A DNA stretch of 64,000 bases from Haliscomenobacter hydrossis DSM 1100 (GCF_000212735.1 NC_015510.1:3188315-3252314), one strand, 5' to 3'; positions 44,808 through 53,480 are shown, counted from the first letter of the stretch. The notes: generated by a model not told the origin, from the sequence alone. Numbers and translations are program-made.

Positions 44808-46319
44808 TTAATTTAAAACAGTACTGGTTTTACGGTAAGAGATCAACCACAAGCCCAGCATGGTCAGTAGTCCATTGACTGCGATGTTGAGAAATCCGAA
44901 TTTGAAACCATACCATTTTTCGGCGTAAATGTCAATCGCATAAGTCAATATCGGCGCGATGATGCAGATGAGTACCACCCATTGATCCCGAACTGCCCGC
45001 TTGCTGAGTAATCCAAACATGAACAAACCGAGTAAGGGGCCGTAAGTATATCCAGCTATTTTGAAGAGGCTACTGATGACCGCATCGTTGTTCAAGAGTT
45101 TAAACACGATGATTTGGACCAATGTTACCAGTGAAAAACCGACGTGTACCCATACGCGGGTACGTTCTTTTTTTGCTTCCGAGGCGCTGGATTTATCAAA
45201 ATTGAGGAAATCAATACAAAAGGAAGTAGTCAGTGCCGTTAGGGCCGAATCTGCGCTGGCATAGGTACAAGCAATGATGCCGAGCATAAAGCAGATGGCC
45301 GTGGCAACCGACATGTGTTCCAAAGCCAGGGTAGGATAAACCAGGTCAGAATTGAGTTTCCCACTGGCGTTCATTGGCAATTGAATCCCTTCTTTCGCAG
45401 CATACAAGTACAACATGGCCCCCAGCGAAAGAAAAAGAATATTGACCAACAAAAAAATGGAAGTAAAGGTCAACATGTTCTTTTGGGCATCCTTGATGTT
45501 GCGACAACTCAGGTTTTTTTGCATCAAATCCTGATCCAGACCCGTCATGGCAATGGCAATCAAGGCACCACTGATGAACTGTTTGAAAAAATTATTGGGG
45601 TCGCCGAAACCACTGTCAAAGAAAAATACGCGCCCGTATTCGCTGCGGCTGATTTCGCCAAACATTTGACCGAGGTTCCAACCCAGGGAGTTGCTAATGG
45701 TGAAGATGCTGAGCACCAGTGCGGACAGCAAAAAAATGGTTTGCAGGGTGTCGGTATATATAATGGTAGCAATCCCCCCCTTAAAGGTGTACACCCAAAT
45801 CAACGCGATGGTGATGACTACCGTTACCCAAAATGGAATCCCCAAGGGTTGGGTAACAAATTGATCGACGACATTGGCCGCCAAAAATAAACGAAAAGAG
45901 GAGCCAATGGTACGGGAAATCAAAAAGTAGGCGGCACCCGTTTTATAAGCATAGTACCCCAGGCGTTTTTCGAGATAAGTATAGATAGACGTCAGCTGGA
46001 GTCGATAATACAGCGGCAATAATACGGTGGCAATGATGAAGTACCCAAACAAATTACCCATCACCAACTGTAGGTACGAAAAAGCCTGATTGTTTCCACC
46101 TGCTCCAACCACGCCGGGTATAGAAATAAAGGTAACCCCCGAAATCGAAGTGCCAATCATACCAATGGCCACCAAAATCCAGGGGGCTTTGCGGCCCGCC
46201 AGAAAAAAGGAGCTATTGTCGGCATTTTTGCTGGTGCGCCAGGCAACGATGATGAGCATTGCAAAGTAAGCAATGATCAGAGCGCCTATCAGGCCAGGAG
46301 AAAGTACAGCTGCAATCAT
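44808..46319 (-). CDS. Sodium:solute symporter (SSS family)
   Basis: 503-residue inner-membrane transporter with about 13 helices. Family pattern: a first helix with IIAYFAMLIIVAWRTSKNADNSSFFLAGRKAPWILVAIGMIGTSISGVTFIS (sodium-binding region), then FWVTVVITIALIWVYTFKGGIATIIYTD, the classical SSS signature region. Closest kinds carry sugars, proline or sialic acid; the substrate here is open. It is not in an operon with a catabolic gene. Confidence 0.92.
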   Translation of the reverse strand: MIAAVLSPGLIGALIIAYFAMLIIVAWRTSKNADNSSFFLAGRKAPWILVAIGMIGTSISGVTFISIPGVVGAGGNNQAFSYLQLVMGNLFGYFIIATVLLPLYYRLQLTSIYTYLEKRLGYYAYKTGAAYFLISRTIGSSFRLFLAANVVDQFVTQPLGIPFWVTVVITIALIWVYTFKGGIATIIYTDTLQTIFLLSALVLSIFTISNSLGWNLGQMFGEISRSEYGRVFFFDSGFGDPNNFFKQFISGALIAIAMTGLDQDLMQKNLSCRNIKDAQKNMLTFTSIFLLVNILFLSLGAMLYLYAAKEGIQLPMNASGKLNSDLVYPTLALEHMSVATAICFMLGIIACTYASADSALTALTTSFCIDFLNFDKSSASEAKKERTRVWVHVGFSLVTLVQIIVFKLLNNDAVISSLFKIAGYTYGPLLGLFMFGLLSKRAVRDQWVVLICIIAPILTYAIDIYAEKWYGFKFGFLNIAVNGLLTMLGLWLISYRKTSTVLN

Positions 46320-46320
46320 T

Positions 46321-46367
46321 TCTTTTAGGTTCTTTTAGGTTTTAGGGTTTTACGTTTTAGGGTTTTG
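46321..46367. repeat. Direct repeats of TTTTAGG(G/T) upstream of the symporter
   Basis: Four to five copies of TTTTAGG(G/T)TT are strung together immediately upstream of the symporter ATG and overlap the lspA stop. A single-armed relative of the inverted tandem repeats elsewhere in the window. Confidence 0.5.
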
Positions 46368-46974
46368 GGTCAAGCTCGGTATCATCGGTATCATTTGTGG
46401 TTGGTTCTTCTATTTCCTGGGTTTCGTTGTCTGTTTCTTCAAAGGCGGGCGTTTCCACTGCTGCTGAAGGTTCCTGAGCAGAACTGGGTTCAGGATGCTG
46501 TTTTTGAAAAAGAAAAGGAATCATCAGGAATAAACCCAGCATGATGGACATATCGGCCACATTAAAAATCCCAGTGCGCAGGGTGCCGATGCCCATGTTC
46601 ATAAAATCGACGACTTTGCCCTCCATAATGCGGTCGTAAATATTGCTGAGGCCCCCGCCTAAGATAAAACCAAACGCCGCCTGCTGCACCACATGCAAGT
46701 TGTGTGCAGTAAGCACGTGGTAAAAAATGTACAGCAGTACCAAAACCGGCACTACGGCCAGCACCCAATAGCGCAGGGTATCGTTCATGCCTGAACCCAG
46801 ACTCAGAAATGCCCCCGTATTTTCGGCGTAAACCAGCCTAAATACGTCGTTGAGGTAAGATTGCATGGGTTGCTCCTTGAGGGTATTGACCGCCCAAATT
46901 TTGGAGAATCGATCTAAAGCCGTTGCCAACAGGCCGGGAACCAATAGTACGATGAGTCTTTTTTGCCAAATCAT
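46357..46974 (-). CDS. lspA: Lipoprotein signal peptidase (signal peptidase II)
   Basis: 205-residue inner-membrane aspartyl peptidase that removes signal peptides from lipoproteins. Four helices; family blocks ALDRFSKIWAV, VYAENTGAFLSLGSGM, GGGLSNIYDRIMEGKVVDFMNMG and FNVADMSIMLG, with the catalytic Asp residues in YDR and VAD. Beyond the normal end (~155) it has an acidic Glu/Thr/Pro tail of about 45 residues, an extension not needed for the fold. Bacteroidota often keep dksA next to lspA; here a T9SS gene, rpsU and an RNA gene lie between. Confidence 0.95.
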   Translation of the reverse strand: MIWQKRLIVLLVPGLLATALDRFSKIWAVNTLKEQPMQSYLNDVFRLVYAENTGAFLSLGSGMNDTLRYWVLAVVPVLVLLYIFYHVLTAHNLHVVQQAAFGFILGGGLSNIYDRIMEGKVVDFMNMGIGTLRTGIFNVADMSIMLGLFLMIPFLFQKQHPEPSSAQEPSAAVETPAFEETDNETQEIEEPTTNDTDDTELDPKP

Positions 46975-47139
46975 GTTGAGAGAGATCTTGTTCGGTTGAT
47001 CTTGATCGGGGTGAAGATAATAAGCGTATTGAAAATTTTTGAAAATACTTGACGGTCACAAAACAGCAATAGCAGTGCATTTAAAAAAATCGCCCTTTTT
47101 TTATCAAAATGAAAAATTTTTAGAATTTTCTTTAAAAAA

Positions 47140-47171
47140 TTTGCATTAATGTGGAGATGTTTTTAACTTTG
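47140..47171 (+). promoter_or_regulatory. Strong promoter of the tRNA-like gene
   Basis: TTTG (47140-47143), 20 bp, TAACTTTG (47164-47171): a full Bacteroidota consensus. The start point would be near 47178. Just after it, ATCAAAG (47176-47182) can pair with CTTTGAT (47243-47249), forming a leader stem before the RNA proper. Confidence 0.7.
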
Positions 47172-47256
47172 CTTCATCAAAGCAAGTGAGCGGAGCGATT
47201 TTGGGCAGCAAAGATGCAAAGAATCACTCAAAAATGCAAACTCTTTGATCCATCAT

Positions 47257-47412
47257 TGTGAGGTGATGAAATTTTGGCAGCCATGCCCTCTTGTCTCGGG
47301 GGTAGGGATCACGGAACAAACGTAGCATAGGGCCAGGAAACGACCCAGGGGTTGACCACCATTCTGTGCTATAGCTAACCGCCCTGTGGAGGTTCGAGTC
47401 CTTCCCTCACAG
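47257..47412 (+). tRNA. tRNA-like RNA with an 85-nt variable region
   Basis: A cloverleaf can be drawn. Acceptor stem TGTGAGG (47257-47263) with CCTCACA (47405-47411), 7 perfect pairs, discriminator G47412, no encoded CCA. D stem ATG (47266-47268)/CAT (47282-47284), D loop with the GG pair (47276-47277). Anticodon stem CCCTC (47286-47290)/GGGGG (47298-47302), loop TTGTCTC, so a formal anticodon GUC, but U at position 37 is odd. T arm GGAGG-TTCGAGT-CCTTC (47388-47404), canonical. Between anticodon and T arm lie 85 nt (47303-47387), far more than any normal class II arm; AGGG/CCCT and a 9-bp GTAGCATAG/CTGTGCTAT stem suggest a folded insert. It may be a tRNA with a giant variable arm, a tRNA pseudogene, or another T-armed RNA. 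Confidence 0.55.
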
Positions 47413-47428
47413 CAGAACAACAAACATA

Positions 47429-47470
47429 AAGCCTTGTATGTCAAAATGATGTACAAGGCTTCTGTTTTTT
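47429..47470 (+). terminator. Intrinsic terminator of the tRNA-like gene
   Basis: AAGCCTTGTA (47429-47438) pairs with TACAAGGCTT (47452-47461), followed by CTGTTTTTT. It closes a transcript of about 290 nt that begins at the 47140 promoter. Confidence 0.85.
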
Positions 47471-47586
47471 GGATTCGACTTGTGTGCAACTACCCGCTAA
47501 TGGAAGTCTTAGGGGGCTCTTAATTCCCCAATCCTTTTTTCTATCTTTGCTCCATATCGATTAGCGTTTTTGTAACCCGATCCATC

Positions 47587-48714
47587 ATGAAGCACCTGCT
47601 CCTGTGCATTATTTTTGGTTTGAGCTGGCAAATCAGTCCGGCGCAAATTTTCATCCCCACATCCATGATGCCCCGGGCAGGTGATACCCTTTTGACCGCG
47701 GTTGACAACCTGCCGGCCAACATCCGAAGTATTCTCTCCGGCCGCAACCAGCGCTGGGATTTTGCCATGTTGGAGGCCCCCTATTCGCGCAGTGCAGTGT
47801 GGCGTACGGCCACAAAAGGCAATGCTGCGCAGACGTTTAAAACAGCTGAATTCACTGCTCCGGTAGATGAACATACCGAAGGGTATTATCGTACCCAGGG
47901 CAACGACCTCATCCTGGTGGGTGCGGTAGGTCCGGATCCACTCAACCTGAACCGAAAGTCGGTCATGCGTTACAGTCCAGGTCTTTTAGAACGGCGGTAC
48001 GGTTTGCGCTACGGCGATGCGTTTCAGGCCGATGCCAACCTGGTGCTCACTTTGGGTGAAATTGACATTCCCAGCTGGTTTCGAAAAAAACTCCCGGTTA
48101 GTCCCGATTCAATCCGTTTGCGGGTGAGTTTTGATCGCCAGTACGATGTAGACAGTTATGGTCGGCTCATTGTACCCGGCGGGATTTTTGAAGTATTGCG
48201 GGAAAAACGCATCGAAATTGTTGAAATGCGCCTGGAGGTCAAAGTGGGCCGCCGCCGCTGGCAAGACATCAGTCGATCCATCAAGGACAAAGAACTTTTG
48301 CGCAGCCGCAAAAACATTTCTTACCATTTTTATTCAAATGAAGCTAAAGAACCGATTGCCCGGGTGTGGATGAACGCCAGCGAAAAAAAAGTACTAAAAA
48401 TCGAATTCAAACCCCGCGAGCGAGAAAACATGGTACAAAACCTGGCCAATGTAAAGCCAGACATCTACGTATCGCCCAACCCGGCCATTGCCAGTGTGCG
48501 TTTTGAATTTTACAATTTGCCCCCCGGTACTTACCGGCTTTCTATTTTCAACATCATTGGCCAGGAAGAGTGGAGCAAAATGTACACGATTAATGGGAAT
48601 TATGCCGAGCAGGTGGATATTTCGCAGCTCAAAAAAGGGGCTTATCTGTATAGTTTGAAGGATGAGCGGGGGCGGACTTTGAGTACGAAGCGCTTGATGG
48701 TGATCCGGCCATAA
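47587..48714 (+). CDS. Secreted protein with T9SS type A sorting domain
   Basis: 375-residue exported protein with signal peptide MKHLLLCIIFGLSWQISPAQ. The central ~250 residues show no family I recognise; they alternate beta-like strands with charged loops (LRVSFDRQYDVDSYGRLIVPGGIFEVLREKRIE). The end (~292-375) is a T9SS sorting domain (VSPNPAIASVRFEF, YRLSIFNIIGQEEW, LKKGAYLYSLKDERG). A possible -7 TATCTTTG lies at 47542-47549. It is followed by a 17-bp inverted repeat facing rpsU. Confidence 0.82.
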   Translation: MKHLLLCIIFGLSWQISPAQIFIPTSMMPRAGDTLLTAVDNLPANIRSILSGRNQRWDFAMLEAPYSRSAVWRTATKGNAAQTFKTAEFTAPVDEHTEGYYRTQGNDLILVGAVGPDPLNLNRKSVMRYSPGLLERRYGLRYGDAFQADANLVLTLGEIDIPSWFRKKLPVSPDSIRLRVSFDRQYDVDSYGRLIVPGGIFEVLREKRIEIVEMRLEVKVGRRRWQDISRSIKDKELLRSRKNISYHFYSNEAKEPIARVWMNASEKKVLKIEFKPRERENMVQNLANVKPDIYVSPNPAIASVRFEFYNLPPGTYRLSIFNIIGQEEWSKMYTINGNYAEQVDISQLKKGAYLYSLKDERGRTLSTKRLMVIRP

Positions 48715-48729
48715 ATTCCAATATAAACA

Positions 48730-48785
48730 ACGCATTAAGGGCTAGTCTGAGTAAAGTGATTTACCCAAACTAGCCCTTAATGCGT
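48730..48785. terminator. 17-bp inverted repeat between convergent genes
   Basis: ACGCATTAAGGGCTAGT (48730-48746) and its exact complement (48769-48785) with a 22-bp loop, between the T9SS gene and rpsU. Confidence 0.7.
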
Positions 48786-48823
48786 ATAACGATCGGCGAT
48801 CCGCCGAAAAAAATCGGAGGAAA

Positions 48824-49027
48824 TTACAATGCAGTAGGATCCTGTTCTTCGCGAACCTTCTCGCGGTAGATGGCCTTCAACACTTCACCTCTGCGCTTAA
48901 CGGAAGGTTTCACAAATTCTTTGCGTCTGCGCAATTCTTTGATTACACCGGCATTCTGGAACTTCCGTTTGTAGCGTTTCAGCGCTTTGTCGATGCTTTC
49001 GCCATCTTTGATTTCGATGATCAGCAT
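48824..49027 (-). CDS. rpsU: 30S ribosomal protein S21
   Basis: 67-residue ribosomal protein bS21. The whole chain fits the family: LIIEIKDGESIDKALKRYKRKFQNAGVIKELRRRKEFVKPSVKRR, then a basic tail. In Bacteroidota bS21 helps sequester the anti-Shine-Dalgarno end of 16S rRNA, which agrees with the scarcity of SD sequences here. A promoter with -7 TACCTTTG (minus strand 49096-49089) and TTG 20 bp before it lies upstream. Confidence 0.97.
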   Translation of the reverse strand: MLIIEIKDGESIDKALKRYKRKFQNAGVIKELRRRKEFVKPSVKRRGEVLKAIYREKVREEQDPTAL

Positions 49028-49088
49028 AATGGATGATGATATTTATGGTTCTGACAGAAAAAAATGTCTTATTCCCGAATTGGGAACG

Positions 49089-49119
49089 CAAAGGTAAAAA
49101 AACAAAAAAGAATTAGCAA
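49089..49119 (-). promoter_or_regulatory. rpsU promoter
   Basis: On the minus strand TTG (49119-49117), 20 bp, TACCTTTG (49096-49089). This leaves an untranslated leader of about 55 bases before the ATG at 49027. Confidence 0.6.
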
Positions 49120-49197
49120 CGAACTGCGCACAATTTTTTTTACAGAAAGCTCAGCGGGTCTTTGAATTACTCGCCCGTAGCGTAAAAATGGTTAAGA

Positions 49198-49944
49198 CTA
49201 ATAGTCTTCGCCGTCGTCGTCGTCGCTACCATCGTCAGCACCACCCATGCCAATGCCTCCCATGAGTTCATCATCATCGTCCTCATCGCTGCCGCTAGAG
49301 GAAGTATCTTCAAGAAGATCATCTTCAAGATCGGAAACGGCACCATACAGGATGTCTTGATCATCGTCGAAGAACATGTCTTTGCCAATGCCGAGTTCAT
49401 CGTCTTCGTCTTCCAGGTCTTCGAGCTCAACCGCTTTCTTTTTACCTGGCGAAGATTTGCGGATGATTGTTGTGGTGATACGTTTTTCCGCTGGTTTCTT
49501 TTCCGCCGGTTTTTTCTCTACCACTGGTTTCTCTATTTCGGCACGTTCTTTCCTTTCAGGCTGTGGAGGTACCTGCTCGGCTACTTTAGCGGCTAAACTT
49601 TTGGTAGTGGTAGGCACAGCCAGAAGTCTGCGCTTATCGATCAACTGACCAGTAAGGCTACAAATGCCATAGGTCTTATTTTTGATCCGTACCAAGGCAT
49701 TCTCCAAGTCCTGGATATACATCCGCTGGCGAATGGCCATATTGTTGAGCATCTCAACATCGTTGTTGATGCTGCTATCGTCTACCCAATCTCCGCCGTG
49801 CTCGTCGCTAGTGTTTTCGGTAATTTCAAGAATCTGCTCTTGAAGTCCGCTCAGATGGGTGGATGCTCTCTCCAGCTTTGTATCAATCAGCGCTTTGAAC
49901 TCTTCCAACTCTGCATCTGAATACCTTACTACTTCATTCTCCAT
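49198..49944 (-). CDS. DksA/TraR-like protein with long acidic tail
   Basis: 248-residue relative of the RNA polymerase-binding DksA. The coiled-coil part (~5-85) ends with the family sequence ALVRIKNKTYGICSLTGQLIDKRRLLAVPTT, but of the zinc-finger Cys residues only the one in YGICSLTG is left, as in many Bacteroidota homologues. The linker (~105-145) is Glu/Lys/Pro-rich (VEKKPAEKKPAEKR), and the last ~75 residues are highly acidic (DEDDELG...DDGSDDDDGEDY). ATG 49944 (MENEVVRYS) is preferred to an upstream TTG. Role inferred: binding to the RNA polymerase secondary channel; the tail's job is unknown. Confidence 0.87.
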   Translation of the reverse strand: MENEVVRYSDAELEEFKALIDTKLERASTHLSGLQEQILEITENTSDEHGGDWVDDSSINNDVEMLNNMAIRQRMYIQDLENALVRIKNKTYGICSLTGQLIDKRRLLAVPTTTKSLAAKVAEQVPPQPERKERAEIEKPVVEKKPAEKKPAEKRITTTIIRKSSPGKKKAVELEDLEDEDDELGIGKDMFFDDDQDILYGAVSDLEDDLLEDTSSSGSDEDDDDELMGGIGMGGADDGSDDDDGEDY

Positions 49945-50119
49945 AATGGGAATTTTACTTTTCAGAATAATGGGCAAATATAAAATTTAATGCCACAAAA
50001 TAGGGTGGTCGCCAAAAAATATATTTTGGCGTGGTGCTCAACTTTGGGCGCTAGATTTCAAAACTTTAAGGAAACGCTATTTACGGAAATTTAGTTTGAC
50101 GCTGGTAAAAAAAACGTAT

Positions 50120-50220
50120 GGGCGACCCTGCGTGGTCGCCCTTTTCTCTCGCGGTCGCCCACTCTGTAGTGGCGATCACAAACGCACACATAGAGGGCGA
50201 TCACATAGGGATCGCCCCTA
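50120..50220. repeat. Cluster of GGGCGA(C/T)C palindromes
   Basis: Six copies of GGGCGAYC or its complement lie within about 100 bp: GGGCGACC/GGTCGCCC (50120-50141), GGTCGCCC (50153-50160), GGCGATC (50171-50177), GGGCGATC/GATCGCCC (50196-50217). Two pairs form short hairpins right after the nitrilase-fusion stop. It looks like an intergenic repeat array rather than coding DNA. Confidence 0.65.
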
Positions 50221-51735
50221 CGGTTTATTTTTGAATTTTACTTCGTACAGGTCTTTGCGTTGGTTCTTGAACACCTGAACGCTACCAAATTCGTGCAATT
50301 CCTTGAGCAATTCCAGATCCACATCAGCAATAACCGTCATTTCCGTATTCGGAGTAGCCTCCGCCCGGATGCCATTGCTGGGAAAAGAAAAATCGGAAGG
50401 GGTAAAAATTGCCGATTGAGCGAACTGGATATCCATGTTGTTCACTTTAGGCAAATTACCAACACACCCCGCAATGGCTACATAACATTCATTCTCAATG
50501 GCTCGGGATTGAGCACAAATGCGAATGCGGTTGTAACTGTTTTGGGTTTCGGTAAGGAAGGGTACAAAAAGCAGTTGCACGCCATGTCGAGCGTGCCAGC
50601 GTGCCAACTCGGGAAAACATACGTCGTAGTCGATCAGAATGCCAATACGCCCCGCGTCCGTGTCGAACACTTTGATTTTGCTTGCCCCTACCATTCCCCA
50701 GGCCGACTCCTCTGAAGGTACTGGGTGAATTTTGTAGCAGCCATCATAAGTGCCATCGCGTCGACAAACGTAGCTCACATTGAGTAAAGAACCATTTTCT
50801 ACGATCGGCATACTGCCCGTGATGATGTTGGTGTTGTAGGCCATCGCCATTTCTACAAACTTTTGTAGCATGGGTTCGGTATGTTTGGCCAATTCCCGAA
50901 CGGCTTTGGCTTCTCCCAGGTGGTTGTATTCTGCCATCAGTGGGGCATTGAACATGGCGGGGAAAAGAATAAAATCGGATTTGAAATCGCTAATGGCGTC
51001 TACAAAAAATTCGACTTGTTCTACCAATGCCTCAAAGTTGTCAAACAAGCGCATTTGCCACTGCACCAGCCCCAGGCGTACGACCTGTTTAGGAACATTT
51101 ATAAGCTGTTCTTTTTCAACATAATAAATATTATTCCACTCCAAAAGGGTAGCAAATTCTTTCGATTCAGTATCTCCCGGCAAATAGTTTTTGAGGATTT
51201 TTTTGACGTGAAAGCCATTGGAAATTTGAAAGGTCAAGGTTGGATCATAAACCTCTTTGAGCTTTACCTTTTCAATGTATTCCCGAGGCGTCAACGTATC
51301 TGAAAAGTTTTTATAATTGGGGATTCTACCCCCGGCAATTACGGCGCGCAGGTTGAGGTTTTCACAAAGCTCTTTGCGGGCATCGTACAAACGCCTGCCC
51401 AAACGCAGTCCACGGTAATCAGGATGCACAAACATTTCAATCCCATACAACACATCGCCATTGGGGTCATGGGTCAAAAAGGTATAGTCTCCTGTAATTT
51501 CTTGAAAGGTATGGCTATCTCCATATTTGCGGTAGTTGACGATAATGGACAATGCGGAAGCAACGACCTTTCCGTCAACCAATACACAAAGCTGGCCTTC
51601 AGGAAAAATACGGAGTAAGGTCTGGATGTCTTTTTCCTGCCAATAATCTCCTCCTATGCCAGCGTAAGCTTCAATCATGGCATCTTTTTGCATGAAGTAA
51701 TCTTCATACTGGAGGTTACGCAACTCTATTTTCAT
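50218..51735 (-). CDS. Fusion of GNAT acetyltransferase and nitrilase-like domain
   Basis: 505-residue two-domain protein. N-terminal GNAT part (~1-200) with the acetyl-CoA loop HPDYRGLRLGRRLYDARK. C-terminal carbon-nitrogen hydrolase part (~215-500). Of the nitrilase catalytic triad, Lys (~335, CYKIHPVPSEESAWGM) and Cys (~373, IDYDVCFPELARWH) are present, but the Glu expected in the first motif is Ala260 (ILFPAMFNAP; the family has FPE). Such GNAT/nitrilase fusions are a known Bacteroidota family of unknown substrate. I use ATG 51735; a TTG 36 bp upstream opens a longer frame. Loss of the Glu suggests altered or absent hydrolase activity. Confidence 0.88.
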   Translation of the reverse strand: MKIELRNLQYEDYFMQKDAMIEAYAGIGGDYWQEKDIQTLLRIFPEGQLCVLVDGKVVASALSIIVNYRKYGDSHTFQEITGDYTFLTHDPNGDVLYGIEMFVHPDYRGLRLGRRLYDARKELCENLNLRAVIAGGRIPNYKNFSDTLTPREYIEKVKLKEVYDPTLTFQISNGFHVKKILKNYLPGDTESKEFATLLEWNNIYYVEKEQLINVPKQVVRLGLVQWQMRLFDNFEALVEQVEFFVDAISDFKSDFILFPAMFNAPLMAEYNHLGEAKAVRELAKHTEPMLQKFVEMAMAYNTNIITGSMPIVENGSLLNVSYVCRRDGTYDGCYKIHPVPSEESAWGMVGASKIKVFDTDAGRIGILIDYDVCFPELARWHARHGVQLLFVPFLTETQNSYNRIRICAQSRAIENECYVAIAGCVGNLPKVNNMDIQFAQSAIFTPSDFSFPSNGIRAEATPNTEMTVIADVDLELLKELHEFGSVQVFKNQRKDLYEVKFKNKP

Positions 51736-51995
51736 ACATGTAAAATTCTGATGCAAAATTACGGCAAGCAAAACGATTTATGCAAGCAGATAAGCCCTCG
51801 GATATAATTTTCCCTCAAAGCTACTATAAAAACCACAAGGGGTTTCTGCCGATCATCAAAAAATCAACATAAACATCAGGAAATGTGTCGTTGGTCAGCA
51901 AAGCGAAAATTAAGCTTTGGGCTTTTTATTTTAATTCCGAGTTTATCCATAAATTCAGGCGATTGTTTTGACTATTTCTAATTACTACCTAATCT

Positions 51996-53480
51996 ATGAG
52001 CAAGAATAATAAAACAACTGCGCCAAGCTCCTCAAGGCGCAAATTTGTCAAAAATGCTGCCCTCGCTTTGGGCGGGATAACCATTGTGCCACGGCATGTA
52101 CTTGGACGAGGATTTATTGCCCCGAGTGACAAACTCAATCTGGCGGCGATTGGTGCCGGTGGCAAGGGGGCTTCCGACATTGCCAACGCCTGGGACAATG
52201 GCGCCAATAATGTAGTGGCCTTATGCGATGTAGATTTTGCTCGGGCAAAAGCCAGCATCGACAAGTTTCCTACCGCCAAAAAGTACGCTGATTTCCGCGT
52301 CATGTTTGATGAAATGAAAAACGACATTGATGGCGTTACCATTTCTACTCCTGACCACGTACACGGCATCGCAGCAATGGCAGCCATGGAGTTGGGCAAA
52401 CACGTCTACGTACAAAAGCCACTTACCCACAACATCCGCGAAGCGCGAATGCTCACCGAGGCCGCCCGCAAATACAAAGTGGTGTCTCAAATGGGCAACC
52501 AGGGTGCATCCAACCCTACTCAAAAACAAATGATGGAGTGGTTGGACAAAGGTCTGGTTGGTAAAGTCCATACCGTTTACATTTGGACCAACCGCCCCGT
52601 GTGGCCACAAGGGATTCCACTACCTACCGAAAAACCTGCCCTGCCTGAAAGCATGAGTAAGGAAAATTGGGACCTGTTTATCGGCCCGGCAGATTATGTT
52701 GATTACCATCCATTGTACCATCCGTTTAAATGGCGCGGTTGGTGGAATTTTGGTACGGGTGCCCTTGGTGATATGGGTTGCCATTTGATCGATCCTGCGT
52801 TCCGGGTTTTGGGTTTGGGTTACCCCACCGAAGTAGAATGCAGCGTCGGACAAGTATTCCTCAAAGACTGGTCTCCAGAGTACATTCCCGAAGGATGTCC
52901 ACCCTCTTCCAATGTACAGATCAAGTTCCCGGCTACCAAACGGAACAATTCTCCGCTAACCATGAACTGGACCGATGGCGGGATTCGTCCTTTCCACCCG
53001 GATCTTATTCCTCCCGGCGACCCGATCGGCGACAATGACAGCTCCAATGGCGTGCTCATGATTGGCACCAAAGGGGTGATGACTTGTGGAACCTACGGTC
53101 TGGTGCCGAAGGTTTATCTAAAGAATGGTAACAAACTGGAAATGCCCCCTATGCCAGCGCCTGCGGCGGGTACGCCTTCTGTGCCTGAATACGGCCACCA
53201 ACGTTCCTGGACGAACGCTTGCAAAGCGGGTTTCAATAGCAAAGAGCACCAGGAGTTAACCTCTTCATTCGACTATTCCGGGCCACTTACCGAAACGGTA
53301 TTGATGGGTAACCTGGCCATCCGCAGCTATAACCTGCGCAAACAGGGAGCCAACAACCGCATGGAGTTCTATGGCCGCCAGAAATTACTTTGGGACGGCA
53401 CCTCCATGAAAATCACCAACTTTGAAGACGCCAACCAATTCGTTGGACGGAATTATCGCTCGGGTTGGGAGTTAAGCTAA
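51996..53480 (+). CDS. Gfo/Idh/MocA-family oxidoreductase, Tat-exported
   Basis: 494-residue NAD(P)-dependent enzyme. It starts with a twin-arginine signal (SSRRKFVKNAALALGG). The Rossmann fold is at ~48-170 (KLNLAAIGAGGKGASDIANAWDNGANNVVALCDVD; EKP-like motif KHVYVQKPLTHNIREARMLTE), followed by the large sugar-binding C-terminal domain. Proteins of this kind in Bacteroidota act in the periplasm on sugar or polyol substrates, often carrying tightly bound NAD. No companion catabolic genes are nearby. It ends against an inverted tandem repeat. Confidence 0.92.
   Translation: MSKNNKTTAPSSSRRKFVKNAALALGGITIVPRHVLGRGFIAPSDKLNLAAIGAGGKGASDIANAWDNGANNVVALCDVDFARAKASIDKFPTAKKYADFRVMFDEMKNDIDGVTISTPDHVHGIAAMAAMELGKHVYVQKPLTHNIREARMLTEAARKYKVVSQMGNQGASNPTQKQMMEWLDKGLVGKVHTVYIWTNRPVWPQGIPLPTEKPALPESMSKENWDLFIGPADYVDYHPLYHPFKWRGWWNFGTGALGDMGCHLIDPAFRVLGLGYPTEVECSVGQVFLKDWSPEYIPEGCPPSSNVQIKFPATKRNNSPLTMNWTDGGIRPFHPDLIPPGDPIGDNDSSNGVLMIGTKGVMTCGTYGLVPKVYLKNGNKLEMPPMPAPAAGTPSVPEYGHQRSWTNACKAGFNSKEHQELTSSFDYSGPLTETVLMGNLAIRSYNLRKQGANNRMEFYGRQKLLWDGTSMKITNFEDANQFVGRNYRSGWELS

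Noticed and set aside
47257-47412. tmRNA or group I intron in a tRNA
   Set aside because: No tag reading frame or tmRNA start sequence is visible, and the insert lies after a complete anticodon stem, not inside the anticodon loop; 85 nt is also too short for a group I intron.
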